Shown here: piece after piece, positions 6,431-13,968 of the stretch
Layout of the letters: every line of letters begins with the position of its first letter
Position numbering within the stretch: the stretch's first letter is position 1
Assembly: GCA_002317595.1 (NCBI GenBank)
Contig: DCHL01000074.1
Coordinates: 12,179-26,146 of the forward strand
DNA from: Lachnospiraceae bacterium UBA1753
Lineage (GTDB): Bacteria; Bacillota; Clostridia; Lachnospirales; Lachnospiraceae
Direction: 5' to 3'
Length of the DNA: 13,968 nucleotides
Position numbers and translations under genes: made by a program
The notes under the pieces: generated by a model
Database searches by the model: none
What the model saw: only the letters and a program-made list of their open reading frames with translations
Told to the model about the DNA's origin: nothing

Positions 6431-7788
6431 TGGATAACGTAAAAGAAAATAAGATGGGCGTCATGCCTGAGAATAAGCTTCTTATCAGCATGTCGCTCCC
6501 TATGATGATTTCCATGCTGGTTCAGGCATTATACAATGTTGTGGACTCGATTTTTGTTTCAAGAATTGATGAAAATGCACTTACAGCAGTATCGCTGGCA
6601 TTTCCTATTCAGTCAGTTCTCATTTCCCTCGGTGTTGGTATGGGAGTCGGTGTAAATGCACTTTTGTCGAGGTCCCTTGGTGAGAAGGATTATGATACAG
6701 TAAACAAATCAGCAATGAACGGTCTGTTCCTGTCCTTTCTCAACTTCATTGTATTTATTTTTGTCGGACTGTTTGCAGTAAAGCCCTTCTATATGGGGCA
6801 GACGGATGACGCACAGATAATCGGCTATGGAATGGAGTATCTGACTATTGTCTGCTGCTTTTCGCTCGGTGTGTTCTTCCAGTTCACCTTTGAACGACTC
6901 CTTCAGTCAACAGGAAGAACTCTTGCAACTATGGTAACGCAGTCCGCCGGAGCAGTCACAAATCTGATTCTTGACCCTATCCTTATTTTTGGTCTCTTTG
7001 GTGCCCCTAAGCTTGGGGTTGCAGGAGCTGCCATAGCAACAGTCACAGGACAGTTTGTGGCTGCAATACTTGCATGTATCCTCAATCTGAAAATCAACAA
7101 GGAAATACACTTCCAGTTCAGGGGTTTCCGTCCCTCACTGGATACTATTAAGAAGATTTATGTCGTTGGTCTTCCTTCGATTATCATGCAGTCAATCGGC
7201 TCCATTATGGTATACGGTCTCAACCAGATTCTCATTGCATTTTCTTCAACCGCAACTGCAGTATTTGGTGTGTACTTCAAGCTTCAGAGCTTTATCTTTA
7301 TGCCGGTCTTCGGTCTGAATAATGGTGTCGTTCCTATTGTGGCATTTAACTTCGGAGCAAGGAAGCGTGCAAGGATGATTAAGACGATCAAGCTTGCGGC
7401 CATCTATGCCTTCTTCATCATGCTGGCAGGAACTGCCGTCTTCCAGTTTTTCCCGGAAGGACTACTCAGGATGTTCAATGCATCTGACAACATGCTTGGA
7501 ATGGGCGTTCCGGCGCTTCGGATAATCAGCGTCCACTTCCCTGTGGCAGCCTACTGTATAGTGGTGGGCAGCGTCTTCCAGGCAACAGGGTATGCAGTTT
7601 ACAGTATGATCGTTTCAATTATGAGACAGATAGTTGTGCTGCTTCCCGCAGCTTTCCTGTTAAGTCTCACAGGCAATGTGAACAACGTCTGGTGGGCATT
7701 TCTTATTGCTGAGGCAGCCAGCTTCACGGTGACAACAATCTGCCTCATCAGAATTAATAGAAACGTCCTCAGCAAGATTCCAGAGTAA
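6430..7788 (+). CDS. MATE family multidrug/cation efflux transporter
   Basis: This is a polytopic inner-membrane exporter of the multidrug and toxic compound extrusion family, normally driven by a Na+ or H+ gradient. The 452 residues are largely hydrophobic and can form the usual 12 helices in two pseudo-repeats. Family features include SLPMMISMLVQALYNVVDS (22-40), FERLLQSTGRT (154-164), and its counterpart in the second half GLNNGVVPIVAFNFGA (295-310). Residues 376-388 (IVVGSVFQATGYA) repeat the first-half QSTG pattern. The start overlaps the GGDEF stop by one base, with GGAG (6417-6420) 9 bp upstream, so expression is tied to the cyclase. The transported substrate cannot be inferred from sequence. 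Confidence 0.93.
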   Translation: MDNVKENKMGVMPENKLLISMSLPMMISMLVQALYNVVDSIFVSRIDENALTAVSLAFPIQSVLISLGVGMGVGVNALLSRSLGEKDYDTVNKSAMNGLFLSFLNFIVFIFVGLFAVKPFYMGQTDDAQIIGYGMEYLTIVCCFSLGVFFQFTFERLLQSTGRTLATMVTQSAGAVTNLILDPILIFGLFGAPKLGVAGAAIATVTGQFVAAILACILNLKINKEIHFQFRGFRPSLDTIKKIYVVGLPSIIMQSIGSIMVYGLNQILIAFSSTATAVFGVYFKLQSFIFMPVFGLNNGVVPIVAFNFGARKRARMIKTIKLAAIYAFFIMLAGTAVFQFFPEGLLRMFNASDNMLGMGVPALRIISVHFPVAAYCIVVGSVFQATGYAVYSMIVSIMRQIVVLLPAAFLLSLTGNVNNVWWAFLIAEAASFTVTTICLIRINRNVLSKIPE

Positions 7789-7824
7789 TTTTTTGCAGTC
7801 ATCCTGCATGAGCGGAATTGTATT

Positions 7825-9720
7825 ATGAATATTCTTACAGCTAACAACATATCAAAGACCTACACAGACAAGGTTCTGTTAAAAAATGTGGCCTTCTCTC
7901 TTCAGGAGGGGGAGAAGGTCGGCGTTATCGGAATCAATGGAACCGGCAAGTCCACGCTTCTGCGTATTGCGGCAGGAATTGAGGAGGCGGACTCTGGCGA
8001 GGTTATTAAGGGGAAAAATATTCATACCTGTTATCTGCCGCAGAACCCTTCGTTCCCCAAGGATGCGACGATCTACAGCTATGTTGCGGGAATGAATGCC
8101 AGAGACTCCATTGAGAAGAGTCTTGAGGGCGAGGCAAAAACAATTCTAAATAGGTTGGGATTTACCGAGTATGACACTCCCGTTGCAACCCTTTCAGGCG
8201 GCCAGCGAAAGCGTGTGGCCCTTGCAGCGGCACTTCTTACAGAGTGTGAGATACTCGTTCTTGACGAGCCTACAAACCACCTTGATGAGGGCATGGTTGT
8301 GTGGCTTGAAAATTATCTCGCTGCCCGCAGAGGGGCAGTCATCATGGTCACTCATGACCGATATTTCCTTGACCGAGTCTGCAGAATCATTTGGGAAGTT
8401 GACAGGGGTGAACTGTTCACTTACACAACGAACTATTCAGGCTTCCTGGCGCTTAAGGCTGAGCGCGAGGAGATGGAGGTTGCTGCACTTAGAAAGAGAA
8501 GAAGTATTCTCCGTGAAGAAATCGAGTGGATGCAGCGCGGTGCAAGAGCCAGAAGCACCAAGCAGAAGGCACACATCCAGCGCTATGAGAACACAAGGGA
8601 TGAGGTTTCGGCTCTGAGAACTCATCTGTCTGATGTCCACACGGCACAGCTCAGTTCTGTGTCATCAAGGCTTGGCAGGACTACAATTGAGCTTGAGGGT
8701 ATCTGCAAGAGTTATGCTGCTGGAAATGGTGATGGTGATGGCAGCTCTATAAAGACTGTCATTTCTGATTTTTCATACATATTTCTGCGGGATGACCGTG
8801 TGGGCTTTGTGGGCGTGAACGGCTGCGGAAAGTCTACACTGATGAACATCATAACTGGTGTACTTGAGCCTGACAGCGGCAGCCTTGTAGTGGGCTCCAC
8901 GGTTAAGATTGGTTATTTTTCCCAGGAGAATGAGTACATGGATGAGTCGCTTCGCGTGATTGACTACGTGAAGGAGACGGGTGAATATATTGAGACCGTT
9001 GATGGCAAACTGACGGCTTCTGCGCTGTGCGAGCGTTTTCTCTTTGAGGGTGCCCTGCAGTATCAGAAGATTGAGAAGCTCTCGGGCGGTGAGAAGCGCC
9101 GTCTGTACCTCCTTAAGGTGCTGATGTCATCGCCAAACGTCCTGATTCTTGACGAGCCTACCAATGACCTTGATATCACTACGCTTTCAATTCTGGAGGA
9201 CTACATCGAGCACTTCGCGGGTATTGTAATTACAGTCAGCCACGACCGCTATTTCCTCGACAGAATCTGTACGAGAATCTTTGCCTTTGAGGGAGATGGG
9301 CATTTATCACAGTACGAGGGCGGGTATTCGGATTATGTGCTGGCAAGACCTGCGGCTGTGGATGGGGCATCTGCAGGTTCTGTTTCGGGTGGTTCCGAGG
9401 CTAATTCTTCTGATGGTCAGCCAGGCAATATGGTCAGCAGCGAGGAGAAGCGTCAGCAGAACGTCGAGACCTGGAAGCGCCGCGAGCAGAAGGTCAGGTT
9501 CACCTACAAGGAGGAGCAGGAATACAAGTCCATCGAGGGCGAAATCGAGAAGATAGAGACCCGCATTGCTGAAATTGAAGCCGAGATTCCTAAGTGTGCA
9601 ACTGACTTCGTGAAGCTCAACAGGCTCATGGCTGAGAAGGATGAGCTCGAAGAAAAACTACTCGAGAAGATGGAGCGCTGGGAATACCTCAGCGAGAAGG
9701 CCGAGCAGATAGGACAGTAG
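7825..9720 (+). CDS. ABC-F ATPase, Uup-like
   Basis: This cytoplasmic ABC-F protein has two ATP-binding cassettes and no membrane segment; such proteins act on the ribosome, and Uup has also been tied to DNA structure maintenance. Cassette one has Walker A GINGTGKS (36-43), signature LSGGQ (123-127), Walker B LVLDEP (144-149) and switch H177. Cassette two has GVNGCGKS (330-337), LSGGE (419-423), LILDEP (440-445) and H473. Residues about 205-285 form the helical interdomain linker. After a Gly/Ser-rich hinge (about 511-535), residues 540-625 form a charged coiled coil as in Uup. The 631-residue length is close to E. coli Uup (635). The gene lies 36 bp after the MATE gene with no terminator. 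Its upstream ribosome binding site is weak (GAGCGGA). A resistance-type ABC-F is less likely because of the Uup-like C-terminus. Confidence 0.9.
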   Translation: MNILTANNISKTYTDKVLLKNVAFSLQEGEKVGVIGINGTGKSTLLRIAAGIEEADSGEVIKGKNIHTCYLPQNPSFPKDATIYSYVAGMNARDSIEKSLEGEAKTILNRLGFTEYDTPVATLSGGQRKRVALAAALLTECEILVLDEPTNHLDEGMVVWLENYLAARRGAVIMVTHDRYFLDRVCRIIWEVDRGELFTYTTNYSGFLALKAEREEMEVAALRKRRSILREEIEWMQRGARARSTKQKAHIQRYENTRDEVSALRTHLSDVHTAQLSSVSSRLGRTTIELEGICKSYAAGNGDGDGSSIKTVISDFSYIFLRDDRVGFVGVNGCGKSTLMNIITGVLEPDSGSLVVGSTVKIGYFSQENEYMDESLRVIDYVKETGEYIETVDGKLTASALCERFLFEGALQYQKIEKLSGGEKRRLYLLKVLMSSPNVLILDEPTNDLDITTLSILEDYIEHFAGIVITVSHDRYFLDRICTRIFAFEGDGHLSQYEGGYSDYVLARPAAVDGASAGSVSGGSEANSSDGQPGNMVSSEEKRQQNVETWKRREQKVRFTYKEEQEYKSIEGEIEKIETRIAEIEAEIPKCATDFVKLNRLMAEKDELEEKLLEKMERWEYLSEKAEQIGQ

Positions 9721-9733
9721 GGGCAGCTCTGGG

Positions 9734-9847
9734 GAGAATGAATAGCAGATAGGATAACATGCAATTAATGCGAGAATCAATTGCAGATAGGATAACATGC
9801 AATTAATGCGAGAATGAATAGCAGATAGGATAACATGCAATTAATGC
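9734..9847 (+). repeat. Three tandem 38-bp repeats
   Basis: Units lie at 9734-9771, 9772-9809 and 9810-9847 with no spacer. Units one and three are identical, and unit two differs at two positions. Each contains GCAGATAGGATAACATGC followed by AATTAATGC. An 11-bp piece of the unit (AGCAGATAGGA) also occurs at 9704-9714, inside the last codons of the ABC-F gene and 40 bp before its first full copy. The array may therefore have grown out of the gene end. The two changes in unit two create a TGCAATT/AATTGCA inverted repeat (9760-9766 with 9779-9785). The period is not a multiple of three. The array fills most of the gap before the hydrolase gene; no clear promoter or terminator is seen in it. Confidence 0.95.
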
Positions 9848-9877
9848 GAGTTGTTGATGGAAGTGAGGGGTTAGATA

Positions 9878-10882
9878 ATGGGGGAATTAACAGAAATCAC
9901 AGAAAATATGACTCTTGGGGAAATCATACTTCTTCCAGAACTTGAGGCATATCAGAATACAATTAAGTACGATGGCGGGGATCTTGACCTGAGTGAGGAG
10001 ACTGGGGACAGGGAATTTTTTACTACGCTTCGTGACAATCAGCAGGGAGAACTGGCTCTTAAGGGAACGAGATTTCTGCTTGATATGGTTCGAAGGAACC
10101 GTTCCTTTATCTATAATCTCTACGGCGAAGAGGAGCGAAGCAATGATCCTGAGAAAAAATATGTCTCGCTCATTCGTATAGTGCCGGAAAAACTGGATGC
10201 ATCAAAGCCATATATCCTGCTATGTTCTGGCGGGGCATATATCTGTGTGTGCCATCATGTGGAAGCTCTTCCTACGGCGGAGCACTTTGTGGATGCAGGC
10301 TATCAGGTATTTGCACTGACATACAGAGTACGTGCAAAGGAGGGAAGCCTCCCTGCTGCCCTGTGCGATATTGATGTTGCCATCAGATTCATCACGGAGC
10401 ATGAACTGGAATTTGGGCTTCATGGAGATAACTACGTGATAGGTGGTTTCTCAGCGGGCGGAAACCTCATCAGCACCTGGGGTGTCGGTAAGGTGGGGTA
10501 TCAGAAATTCAATGCGCCAAAACCCCTTGCGATGCTTCCAATCTATGCAGCGGTAGGCTATGAGGAAGTGGACTATTCTGACCATGACAATTTCTACCTG
10601 GTAGGACAGTGGGGTAGGAATTTCAACGAGGAGACGGTTCGCGCACATCGCATCCTGGGAAATGTTGACGAGACTTACCCGCCCTGTTATATCGTGTGCG
10701 GGAAGGCTGACACGGTTGTATCCTGCAGGAATTCAGAACTCCTCAAGGCGGAACTTGATGATGCTAAGGTGCCTGCAGTCTTGGAAGAGACAGAAAATGA
10801 TCCACACGGCTTTGGTGATGGAACCGGCTTTGAGGCAGCTGGCTGGCCAGAGCGCGCGATTCAGTTTATCGAGAACTTGTAA
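9878..10882 (+). CDS. Alpha/beta hydrolase, esterase/lipase-like
   Basis: This 334-residue protein has an alpha/beta-hydrolase fold and probably hydrolyses an ester, perhaps on a carbohydrate or small molecule. The nucleophile elbow is GFSAGG (190-195, Ser192). The oxyanion-hole strand reads LLCSGGAY (114-121), where CSGG replaces the common HGGG/HGGA. The likely acid is Asp278 in CGKADTVV and the histidine His310 in DPHGFG. There is no signal peptide, so it should be cytoplasmic. The first 60 residues, including MTLGEIILLPELEAY (11-25), lie outside the catalytic core and I cannot assign them. The start follows AGGGG by 7 bp. It is separated from the ABC-F gene by the 38-bp repeats and ends at a strong terminator. 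Substrate unknown; a peptidase of the same fold is a less likely alternative. Confidence 0.85.
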   Translation: MGELTEITENMTLGEIILLPELEAYQNTIKYDGGDLDLSEETGDREFFTTLRDNQQGELALKGTRFLLDMVRRNRSFIYNLYGEEERSNDPEKKYVSLIRIVPEKLDASKPYILLCSGGAYICVCHHVEALPTAEHFVDAGYQVFALTYRVRAKEGSLPAALCDIDVAIRFITEHELEFGLHGDNYVIGGFSAGGNLISTWGVGKVGYQKFNAPKPLAMLPIYAAVGYEEVDYSDHDNFYLVGQWGRNFNEETVRAHRILGNVDETYPPCYIVCGKADTVVSCRNSELLKAELDDAKVPAVLEETENDPHGFGDGTGFEAAGWPERAIQFIENL

Positions 10883-10898
10883 TGAATTTATATAACAA

Positions 10899-10929
10899 AA
10901 ACCCCCGTGGCCACAGGCTACGGGGGTTT
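10899..10929. terminator. Bidirectional rho-independent terminator
   Basis: CCCCCGTGGCC (10902-10912), loop ACA and GGCTACGGGGG (10916-10926) form an 11-bp stem with one G-U pair, flanked by AAA/TTT. On the minus strand the stem is followed by five T (complement of 10897-10901), a good terminator for the convergent PBP gene. On the plus strand only TTTC follows, so it is weaker for the hydrolase gene. Confidence 0.9.
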
Positions 10930-10971
10930 CAAAATTCTATCAGTAATCAAAATTCTATTATTGAATTCAAT
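10929..10971. repeat. Short direct repeat and palindrome between convergent genes
   Basis: TCAAAATTCTAT occurs at 10929-10940 and again at 10947-10958, an 18-bp period. It is followed by the perfect 12-bp palindrome ATTGAATTCAAT (10960-10971). This AT-rich stretch lies between the terminator and the PBP stop, in the 3' untranslated part of the PBP transcript. No function is evident. Confidence 0.5.
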
Positions 10972-10992
10972 GTTAGCATCAAGCCAATCAGC

Positions 10993-13680
10993 CTACTGTC
11001 CGGCGGCTGCATCCTGCAGGAGTGCTGCGAGTGCGTCAGCAGAGGTCTCAGGAACTGCTGCGCCACCTGTTGTAACGCCGTCGGTTGGAAGTCCTGTAAC
11101 GGGGTCCACTGCACCATTTATCGTGGTAGGTGTGGTGAACTGTGACAGGTCGCCATTGAACAGTGACACACCGTTCAGGAAGCTGTGAGGACACCATCCG
11201 GTTCCGCCACTTCCTTCTTCTCCATCGGCAGTCTTCTCAGGAGATGTAACGAATACACCAGGAACCTTGAAGGCGCAGGTGTCTGCTGCACGCAGTCCTG
11301 TAAGGGCACATACATTGCCAAGAACATGGCAGTCACAGTACTCAGTAGGAACGTTGTCCTGGGCAAAGTACTCTGTGTATGCTGAGCCGTCAAGAGAGCA
11401 GAGACCATCAACGGCGAGCTTTCCTGACTTTTTGCAGACGGTAGCAGTAGTGATACCTTCTGGAGTCTGGAAGGACTTGTACTCAAGGTTCTCGTGAATC
11501 CGAGCCATAATCTTGCGCCACATTGACTTTGCAAGTGCCTTCTCGGCATCGCCTGATAACTTCGTATTGTTATCGTATCCCGCCCAGGTTGCACATGTAT
11601 AGTAGGGTGTGTAACCGGCAAACCATACATCGTTGTAATCAGAGGTTGTACCTGTCTTACCGGCAATCGCCATATTTCCAAAATTAACTGAACCACCAGT
11701 ACCCTTAGTTACAACGTCCACCATTGCATCAGTAAGAAGGAAGGCAGTGGTAGGCTTGATAACCTGACGTGTCTCTGCCTCGTTGTCGATAAGTGTATTG
11801 CCATCGTGGTCAACAATCTTTGTGTAGTACATCGGCTTGATGTATGTTCCGTTGTTGGCAATGCAAGCGTAGGAAGCGCAGAGCTCAATATTTTTTACAC
11901 CGTAGGTGATACCGCCGAGAGCGAGAGCCTGGGTAACATCGGATACGACGCTGCCATCGGCACGTGTCTCGCGGTCAACGAGTGTGGTGAAACCGAAGTT
12001 CTGCAGATAGTCAAATCCAAGCTGTGGAGTGATGTCTGTCAGGCACTTTACGGTTACAATATTGAGGGACTGCTCAATTCCGTAGCGGAGAGTACATATT
12101 CCCTTGTAGGCTCCGCCGTACCAGTTGGATACGGGGCGTCCTGTGGTGTAGTTGAAAGGAGCATCAACCTCAACGGAGGCAAGTGTCTTGCCTGCAGCGT
12201 CGAGAGCGGGAGCGTAGGTTGATACAACCTTGAAGGTTGAACCAGGCTGACGCTTCGTGTTGGTAGCTCTGTTAAGTGTAAGGGAAGCTTCCTTGGTTCC
12301 ACGCCCACCGACAATAGCCTTCACAAATCCCGTTGACTGGTCGATGATGCTGACTGAAATCTGAGGCTGAGGGGTGAGTGATACATGCTCGCCTGAAACT
12401 TCGTCGCCTGACTTAAGGTATTCTTCCTTGAATCTGTCGATGTAGCTCTGGGCAGTCTCAGTGTCATTAAAGAGCATTGAGAAGCCTGAATCCTGTTTCT
12501 TGAAATATGACTCAAAGAGCTCGGAGCTGATGTTCTCCATCTCACCGTCTTCGTGTTCGATGGACAGCGTATAGGCAAGGAGCCATCTGGTGTTGGCAGG
12601 GTAGTTCTCCTCGTCGTTTGTAATCTCGTTACATATCTTCTGGATCTCGGGATCCTGGGTGGTGTATACTGACAGACCGCCTGAATAGAGCAGGTTGTAT
12701 GCCTGTGTATCTGTGTAGCCCTTCTTCTCAACAAGATCAGTCATTACCTGGTTGGTAACTTCATCAACAAAGTAGGTATAGATGGTGTTGGCCTCATTCT
12801 CCTGGTTGTGGAGCTGGATTCTTGAGTAGACATCATCGGCAACCGCTTCGTCGTAGGCTGCCTTGGTGATGTAGCCCTGCTCGAGCATGTTGTCAAGAAC
12901 CCTGCCACGTCTCTCCGCATTGTTCTCAGGGTGGGAGATAGGATTCCACTTTGTCGGATTCTGTGTGATTGAAGCAATAACTGCGCACTCGGAAAGATTA
13001 AGGTCAGATACGTTCTTTCCAAAATAACGCTGGGAAGCCGCCTGCACACCAAGGGTGTTCTGGCCGAGGTTGATGGTATTCATGTAATACTCAAGGATCA
13101 TATTTTTATCCATGACCTTCTCAAGCTCAACTGCCAGGTACTGCTCCTGAATCTTTCTCTTGAATTTGTCTGCCATTGAGGACTCGCCTGTCCAGCCAGT
13201 GAAGACGTTGTTCTTGAGGAGCTGCTGTGTGATTGTCGAAGCACCCTGGGAGAAATCCCTGCTTGTGAGTGCGACAACACCGGCTCTCAGGATACCCTTG
13301 ATGTCGATACCATTGTGCTCGTAGAAACGCTCATCCTCGATTGCAACAAATGCATGCTGCATGTCGACAGGAATCTTGTCGATGGTCTGGTATACTCGGT
13401 TGGAATTCTGAGCGACGAGCTTAGTCAGCTGGTTGCCCTGATTGTCGTAGATCGTGCTGGAGTATCCAGTAGGACGCACATCCAGAGTCGAGATGTCAGG
13501 CGCTGATGCAAGGATTCCCTTGAACAGTCCGACACCCGCACATACACCCATGATTCCAGCGGAAATACAGCAGATGAGCAACGCAATGAAGAAATTAACT
13601 GCAATCATCTTACCGAGTCTTGTACTTATGGCGGTCAGCGCACGCCTCCGCTTTTTTGCCCCACGTTTACCGTAGTTCAT
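10993..13680 (-). CDS. Class A penicillin-binding protein (PBP1A-type)
   Basis: This bifunctional peptidoglycan synthase polymerises lipid II glycan strands and cross-links stem peptides outside the membrane. The 895-residue protein starts with a basic cytoplasmic tail (KRGAKKRRR, 5-13) and one membrane anchor (about 27-56). The GT51 glycosyltransferase domain follows (about 80-270), with catalytic EDERFYEHNGID (115-126), QGASTITQQLLKN (145-157) and KIQEQYLAVELE (177-188). The transpeptidase domain (about 435-730) has STFK (481-484), SLN (538-540) and KTGT (675-678). The C-terminal region is cysteine-rich: C749, C761, C782, C784, C791, C802 and C830. It ends in a Pro/Thr/Gly/Ala-rich tail (850-895). 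The ribosome binding site AAGGTG lies just upstream of the ATG. The gene stands alone, convergent to the hydrolase. The symbol is left empty because clostridial pbp naming varies. Confidence 0.95.
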   Translation of the reverse strand: MNYGKRGAKKRRRALTAISTRLGKMIAVNFFIALLICCISAGIMGVCAGVGLFKGILASAPDISTLDVRPTGYSSTIYDNQGNQLTKLVAQNSNRVYQTIDKIPVDMQHAFVAIEDERFYEHNGIDIKGILRAGVVALTSRDFSQGASTITQQLLKNNVFTGWTGESSMADKFKRKIQEQYLAVELEKVMDKNMILEYYMNTINLGQNTLGVQAASQRYFGKNVSDLNLSECAVIASITQNPTKWNPISHPENNAERRGRVLDNMLEQGYITKAAYDEAVADDVYSRIQLHNQENEANTIYTYFVDEVTNQVMTDLVEKKGYTDTQAYNLLYSGGLSVYTTQDPEIQKICNEITNDEENYPANTRWLLAYTLSIEHEDGEMENISSELFESYFKKQDSGFSMLFNDTETAQSYIDRFKEEYLKSGDEVSGEHVSLTPQPQISVSIIDQSTGFVKAIVGGRGTKEASLTLNRATNTKRQPGSTFKVVSTYAPALDAAGKTLASVEVDAPFNYTTGRPVSNWYGGAYKGICTLRYGIEQSLNIVTVKCLTDITPQLGFDYLQNFGFTTLVDRETRADGSVVSDVTQALALGGITYGVKNIELCASYACIANNGTYIKPMYYTKIVDHDGNTLIDNEAETRQVIKPTTAFLLTDAMVDVVTKGTGGSVNFGNMAIAGKTGTTSDYNDVWFAGYTPYYTCATWAGYDNNTKLSGDAEKALAKSMWRKIMARIHENLEYKSFQTPEGITTATVCKKSGKLAVDGLCSLDGSAYTEYFAQDNVPTEYCDCHVLGNVCALTGLRAADTCAFKVPGVFVTSPEKTADGEEGSGGTGWCPHSFLNGVSLFNGDLSQFTTPTTINGAVDPVTGLPTDGVTTGGAAVPETSADALAALLQDAAAGQ

Positions 13681-13738
13681 ATGTCACCTTTCGATATTGA
13701 ATATCAGAATTAAAATACACTTTTGCATAATCTTCGTT

Positions 13739-13747
13739 ATTATAACA
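13739..13747 (-). promoter_or_regulatory. Extended -10 promoter of the PBP gene
   Basis: On the minus strand TGTTATAAT is a perfect TATAAT (13744-13739) with a TGn extension. No good -35 box is visible at 16-18 bp. The start site would be near 13732, giving a leader of about 50 nt. The iorA promoter has the same architecture. Confidence 0.6.
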
Positions 13748-13781
13748 CAAAAATGGAATAGTAGCACATTAACCTTAAAGT

Positions 13782-13792
13782 GTGATTATCAC
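13782..13792. promoter_or_regulatory. 11-bp palindrome upstream of the PBP promoter
   Basis: GTGATTATCAC is a perfect inverted repeat (GTGAT/ATCAC with one central base) about 35 bp upstream of the PBP -10 element. It is the size and symmetry of a dimeric repressor half-site pair. It could also be chance, and no regulator can be named. Confidence 0.25.
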
Positions 13793-13893
13793 GGGGGGCT
13801 AGTTTCTGTTCTGTGATCTTTTTGGGGGAGCTAGGGGTGTTCTTTCATGGGCATTTCTTACGTGGTGTTCTTTCACGGACATTCTTTCAAGAA
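13793..13893 (+). repeat. Degenerate copies of the 53-bp repeat family
   Basis: GGGGGGCTAG (13793-13802) and GGGGGAGCTAGGGG (13824-13837) resemble the linker GGGGGCTGCTAGG in the clear repeats at 13932-13944. The second is followed by TTCATGGGCATTT (13845-13857), matching the arm TTCATCGGGATTT with two changes. A 28-bp near-tandem duplication (13836-13863 and 13864-13891), each starting GGTGTTCTTTCA, has expanded this decayed copy. No gene is seen here. Confidence 0.5.
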
Positions 13894-13968
13894 TTCATCG
13901 GGAATTACGTTTCCTGTAAATCTCGATAAAAGGGGGCTGCTAGGCGTCATCGGGATTTAAGTTTCCTA
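13894..13968 (+). repeat. Array of ~53-bp quasi-palindromic repeats (right copy)
   Basis: One full core (13894-13930) matches the left-end core at about 28 of 38 positions with one deletion. It keeps TTCATCGGGA, TTTCCT and CGAT-AA. After a 15-nt linker containing GGCTGCTA (13931-13945) a second unit starts at 13946. That unit matches about 21 of 24 positions before the window ends, so the array continues to the right. Orientation is the same as in the left array. The spacing between unit starts is 52 bp. Confidence 0.8.

Noticed and set aside
9734..9847. Integron attC sites or plasmid iterons
   Set aside because: No integrase, replication gene or attC core-site pattern (GTTRRRY with its inverse) is present; the array sits between ordinary chromosomal genes.
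11806..12222. 138-residue plus-strand open frame
   Set aside because: It is entirely antisense to the well-supported PBP gene, shows no domain, and has no ribosome binding site.

Overview
The window looks like a chromosomal segment of an anaerobic, low-to-middle-GC Gram-positive bacterium, most likely a Lachnospiraceae member (Butyrivibrio/Roseburia-type gut or rumen clostridia). This rests on gene content: a ferredoxin-dependent indolepyruvate oxidoreductase, a two-domain flavodiiron protein, a clostridial-style PBP1A, strong GGAGG ribosome binding sites and extended -10 promoters. The genus is inference. No phage, plasmid, tRNA or rRNA gene is visible.

Layout, left to right. (1) Bases 1-124 are the end of an array of ~53-bp quasi-palindromic repeats that runs off the left edge. 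(2) A tight operon with overlapping genes, iorA-iorB-paaK (327-3952), encodes indolepyruvate:ferredoxin oxidoreductase and a phenylacetate-CoA-ligase-family enzyme. Together they interconvert arylpyruvates, arylacetyl-CoA and arylacetates. (3) A 160-bp gap holds a REP-like element with two stable hairpins, bracketed by a 29-bp direct repeat that duplicates the promoter region of the next gene. (4) A flavodiiron protein, a membrane GGDEF diguanylate cyclase, a MATE exporter and a Uup-like ABC-F ATPase all run on + (4113-9720) with short gaps or overlap. (5) Three tandem 38-bp repeats (9734-9847) precede an alpha/beta hydrolase (9878-10882). (6) A bidirectional terminator separates this from a convergent class A penicillin-binding protein on the minus strand (10993-13680). 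(7) Upstream of the PBP gene, the right end of the window carries degenerate and then recognisable copies of the same repeat family as the left end, in the same orientation, running off the right edge.

How the genes work together: iorAB-paaK is a metabolic module for aromatic amino acid degradation, or for reductive synthesis from arylacetates. The flavodiiron protein would remove O2 or NO in an anaerobe. The cyclase, exporter and ABC-F ATPase probably share transcripts with it, but no common function can be read from sequence. The coding genes belong to known families. The unexplained material is intergenic: three unrelated repeat families, of which the 53-bp family flanking the window is the best candidate for something undescribed.
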